Positions 6,066 through 8,249 of a DNA stretch of 8,249 nt are shown one piece after another. The translations under genes were made by a program, and so were the position numbers. The stretch is taken from positions 1 through 8,249 of the forward strand of contig JAPHUJ010000001.1 of NCBI GenBank assembly GCA_026193735.1, read 5' to 3'. Within the stretch, counting starts at the first letter, position 1; every line of letters begins with the position of its first letter. This stretch comes from Sulfurovum sp. (GTDB lineage: Bacteria; Campylobacterota; Campylobacteria; Campylobacterales; Sulfurovaceae). The notes beneath the pieces were generated by a model that saw nothing but the letters and a program-made list of their open reading frames with translations, was not told where the DNA came from and ran no database searches.

Positions 6066-7469
6066 ATGGCACAAGAACAACCTTCATTAGAAACATTGTT
6101 AAGTACTTCCGCGGATAAGAAGTTTCTTTTCCTTGGACGTGAGGGTATTTTTACAAAAGACGAAATAGCACGTTTTCTAAAAAAATATGACATAACCATG
6201 ACTAAGAATTATGACGATGATGTCGTAGTGACCATAGAACATAGCAGTCTTAACCCTGTGGAGGAAGACATCTCTTGTATGGCATATGATAACAAGGTAC
6301 CGACATTTAGTCTTGATGAGTTTGAAAAATTACTTTCAGCGGGCATTAATGATGATGAATTGCTTATGGGTATCAAGCTTTCTAATGATCAGGAACGTGT
6401 CTTTAGACTATTGGGTAATGCAAATATCTCTGAAGCGCTTTTTGTGAAACTTCTTATGATGTATGAGTGGCATGATGAAGAGGAAGATAATAGAGATGAC
6501 CGTGATGTTATTATGTTTACACTTCGTCGCTATATTGATATAAAGCCTAATGAAGCAGACCTGCTTTACAGTTACCTTACCTTGCGCCGTTTGGCGACAG
6601 AGGCTACTAATCCTAAACTACTTTTAGCACTCATAGGATTCCCGAACTTTGAGTTTCTTATACGCGGGAAAGAAAAAGTTACACTCAGAGAGACCATCGC
6701 TAGAAATGAAAATTTAGATAAAGAGGTCATTGAGAAGCTTGTGAGTTTAAGAGATAAAAAAGTAGATGTTGCTCTGGCATGCAACAGAAGTATTGAACTG
6801 TCATTATTACAAAGCCTGCTGGCTAAAAATGATGAAAAAATAAATGAATCGCTCGCAACCAATGAAAAAATAGATGATGAAATATTTAATGTACTACTGG
6901 GGAAAGAAGACAAGGTCGTACAACTCTTGTTATTAACACAAGCTATTAATGTTGAGCGTTTAGCGTTGATTGATGCACATAATTTGGATGTAAAGCTTTT
7001 TGCTACCATTGGAGCAAATGAGCATCTGTCATCAGATGTGATAAATATACTCATAAAAAGAGACAATGAATCGCTTACCTGCCATTTGGCAGAAAATCCT
7101 ACATTGGATGTATCAGAGTTGAAGGAGATCTATGCAAAGGGTATTCAGTCAAGTTTTAAATATCTGGCGATAAATCCTGCCAATTCACAGGAGATGCTTG
7201 AGATGTTCTATCAGCAATATGATGAACCAGATATACGTATTGCTTTGGCACATAACAAAAGCACACCAGAAACTATCTTACGTACGTTATTTGAGAGAGA
7301 TGAGTTTGAAATACATAAAAGTATGGCATCAAATGCATCTGTTCCTTTAGATATTTTAGATATTTTAAAAGTAGATACTCGCCTACAAAATGAACTGGCT
7401 GAAAATGAGATATTTGTAAAAGAGTATGAAACCGTACTCACTTACGATCCTAAATCTGTACAATTTTAG
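6066..7469 (+). CDS. Uncharacterised solenoid-repeat protein with BRCT-like N-terminus, MoxR partner
   Basis: I do not recognise this 467-aa protein as a named family. Residues about 18-92 alternate short hydrophobic strands and helices: KFLFLGREGIFT, then a helix (DEIARFLKKY), then VVVTIE, a short helix, VPTFSLDEFEKLL. This order and length resemble a BRCT domain, but that is a fold guess only. Residues about 115-210 are helical and acidic, with a charged linker EEEDNRDDRD (138-147). From 211 to about 447 run near-exact 26-residue repeats of the form L-A-x-N then two helices, like LRV/HEAT-type solenoids. There is no signal peptide or membrane segment, so it should be cytosolic. The start has only a weak AAAGTGA ribosome site 5-11 bases upstream, and in-frame stops rule out a longer form. 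The MoxR ATPase gene begins 13 bases after the stop, with its ribosome site overlapping that stop, so the two are co-transcribed. A scaffold or substrate adaptor for the ATPase is a reasonable inference. Confidence 0.8.
   Translation: MAQEQPSLETLLSTSADKKFLFLGREGIFTKDEIARFLKKYDITMTKNYDDDVVVTIEHSSLNPVEEDISCMAYDNKVPTFSLDEFEKLLSAGINDDELLMGIKLSNDQERVFRLLGNANISEALFVKLLMMYEWHDEEEDNRDDRDVIMFTLRRYIDIKPNEADLLYSYLTLRRLATEATNPKLLLALIGFPNFEFLIRGKEKVTLRETIARNENLDKEVIEKLVSLRDKKVDVALACNRSIELSLLQSLLAKNDEKINESLATNEKIDDEIFNVLLGKEDKVVQLLLLTQAINVERLALIDAHNLDVKLFATIGANEHLSSDVINILIKRDNESLTCHLAENPTLDVSELKEIYAKGIQSSFKYLAINPANSQEMLEMFYQQYDEPDIRIALAHNKSTPETILRTLFERDEFEIHKSMASNASVPLDILDILKVDTRLQNELAENEIFVKEYETVLTYDPKSVQF
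6696..7406 (+). repeat. About nine tandem 26-residue (78-base) protein repeats
   Basis: Repeat starts fall at residues 211, 237, 263, 289, 315, 341, 367, 394, 420 and 444, i.e. spacings of 26 six times, then 27, 26 and 24. The signature is a hydrophobic residue, usually A or G, any residue, then Asn: IARN, LACN, LATN, LLTQ, IGAN, LAEN, LAIN, LAHN, MASN, LAEN. The Asn positions are 214, 240, 266, (Q292), 318, 344, 370, 397, 423 and 447. Each is followed by a helix ending near LL or IL and a charged turn (RDKK, NDEK, KEDK, RDNE, ERDE). The DNA copies have diverged; the repetition is seen at protein level. Confidence 0.85.
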
Positions 7470-7482
7470 AAGGAAGATAGAT

Positions 7483-8249
7483 ATGAAAGCATCAAATATC
7501 ACAAAAGTGATAAATAAACTTATTGTAAAAAAGTTACCAGTATTTATTTGGGGAGCACCCGGGATAGGTAAGTCTTCTATTGTGAAGCAGATAGCGTCAG
7601 AGCAGGGGTTGGCATTTTTAGACTTACGCTTGTCGCTTCTTGACCCCACAGACCTCAAAGGTATCCCATTTTTCAATGCTGAGACCAATGAGGGTGTATG
7701 GGCAAAACCTAGTTTCTTACCCTCGGTGCCTGACTCTAAAGGTATCTTGTTTCTTGATGAGATAAACACGGCTCCTCCGGCAGTACAGGCTTCAGCCTAT
7801 CAACTTATACTTGACAGAAAAGTAGGGGAGTATGAACTTCCAGAAGGTTGGAGCATTGTAGCTGCGGGTAACCGTGAAAACGACAGAGGGGTAGTGTACA
7901 AAATGCCACCGCCACTTGCAAACCGTTTTGTGCACTTTGAGATGGAAGTAGACTTTAATGACTGGAAAGCATGGGCCTATAAATCCAAAATAGACAGTTC
8001 TATTATCAGTTATCTGGCATATGATAAATCTATGCTTTTCACTTTTGATGCGACTTCAAATGAAAAGAGTTTTGCAACACCTCGTTCATGGGAATACGTC
8101 GATAGTATCACTAAGTCAGGTATAGATGCTGAACTCATACTTGACAGTATCTCTGGAGCAGTAGGGCGTGAGGCTGCAGTTGGGTATATAAGCTTTAAGA
8201 AAATCATGAAAAACCTGCCAGACTTAAATACTATACTAGAAGGAACACG
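7483..8249 (+). CDS. MoxR-family AAA+ ATPase (C-terminus cut by window edge)
   Basis: The frame is open from ATG 7483 to the right edge, giving 255 full codons. AAGGAAG lies 6 bases before the start and overlaps the preceding gene's stop. Walker A is GAPGIGKS (24-31), Walker B is ILFLDE (88-93), sensor 1 is AAGN (127-130), and the arginine-finger region is PPPLANRF (142-149, R148). The helix-2 insert and LDPTDLKGIPFF (53-64) are typical of MoxR (COG0714) proteins. The segment SISGAVGREAAVGYISFKK, leading into LPDLNTIL, is the lid seen in MoxR ATPases that travel with VWA-domain proteins. MoxR ATPases act as cytosolic remodelling or metal-cofactor insertion chaperones together with a VWA partner (for example RavA-ViaA, CbbQ-CbbO, NorQ-NorD). 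Perhaps the last 50-100 residues are missing. The unusual feature is the upstream repeat protein in the same operon. Identification as MoxR-type is firm; the client is unknown. Confidence 0.92.
   Translation, partial: MKASNITKVINKLIVKKLPVFIWGAPGIGKSSIVKQIASEQGLAFLDLRLSLLDPTDLKGIPFFNAETNEGVWAKPSFLPSVPDSKGILFLDEINTAPPAVQASAYQLILDRKVGEYELPEGWSIVAAGNRENDRGVVYKMPPPLANRFVHFEMEVDFNDWKAWAYKSKIDSSIISYLAYDKSMLFTFDATSNEKSFATPRSWEYVDSITKSGIDAELILDSISGAVGREAAVGYISFKKIMKNLPDLNTILEGT

Noticed and set aside
7347..7364. Two tandem copies of the 9-base unit TTAGATATT
   Set aside because: Encodes LDI-LDI inside the last solenoid repeat; a short chance duplication without wider structure.
6572..7441. Minus-strand frames of 164 and 76 codons opposite the repeat gene
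   Set aside because: Ser-rich shadows of the repeat coding sequence; the regular 26-residue repeats on the plus strand settle the coding strand.
7383..8207. Minus-strand frames of 128 and 65 codons opposite the MoxR gene
   Set aside because: They run antisense through Walker A/B and the lid of a clear AAA+ ATPase.

Overview
The window reads as chromosomal DNA from an AT-rich, mesophilic Gram-negative bacterium. The protein style (Lys/Glu/Ile-rich, short intergenic spaces, isolated TATAAT-like -10 boxes with poor -35 boxes) fits a Campylobacterota member of the Sulfurovum/Sulfurimonas kind. That placement is an inference from sequence character; there is no rRNA or marker gene here to prove it. 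I see no tRNA, rRNA, IS element, CRISPR array or phage gene.

Layout, left to right. The left edge (1-663, minus) holds the N-terminal part of an MgtE-type Mg2+ channel/transporter. A 474-base gene-poor stretch follows, ending in a good promoter for a 465-aa metallo-beta-lactamase/beta-CASP RNA nuclease (1138-2535, plus). Next comes a FetB/UPF0014 membrane permease (2658-3362, plus). Its perfect extended -10 lies so close to the start codon that its mRNA may be leaderless, and no FetA ATPase gene is adjacent. The permease converges on a minus-strand operon of two genes: a GCS2-type glutamate-cysteine-ligase-like enzyme (4502-5923) and an AstE/AspA-type zinc deacylase (3485-4501). These abut as TAAATG, which suggests translational coupling. 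A 24-bp near-perfect palindrome sits in the convergent gap.

The right part is a divergent plus-strand operon. A 467-aa protein (6066-7469) has a possible BRCT-like N-terminal module and a solenoid of about nine repeats with a nearly exact 26-residue period. It is followed 13 bases later by a MoxR-family AAA+ ATPase (7483 to the right edge, truncated).

Two units look functionally coherent. In the first, a carboxylate-amine ligase is paired with an N-acyl/peptide-type deacylase, probably acting on the same small amide metabolite. In the second, a MoxR ATPase is paired with an uncharacterised repeat adaptor, probably a MoxR/VWA-type remodelling system whose VWA partner would lie past the right edge. 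The second is the best candidate here for an undescribed system.
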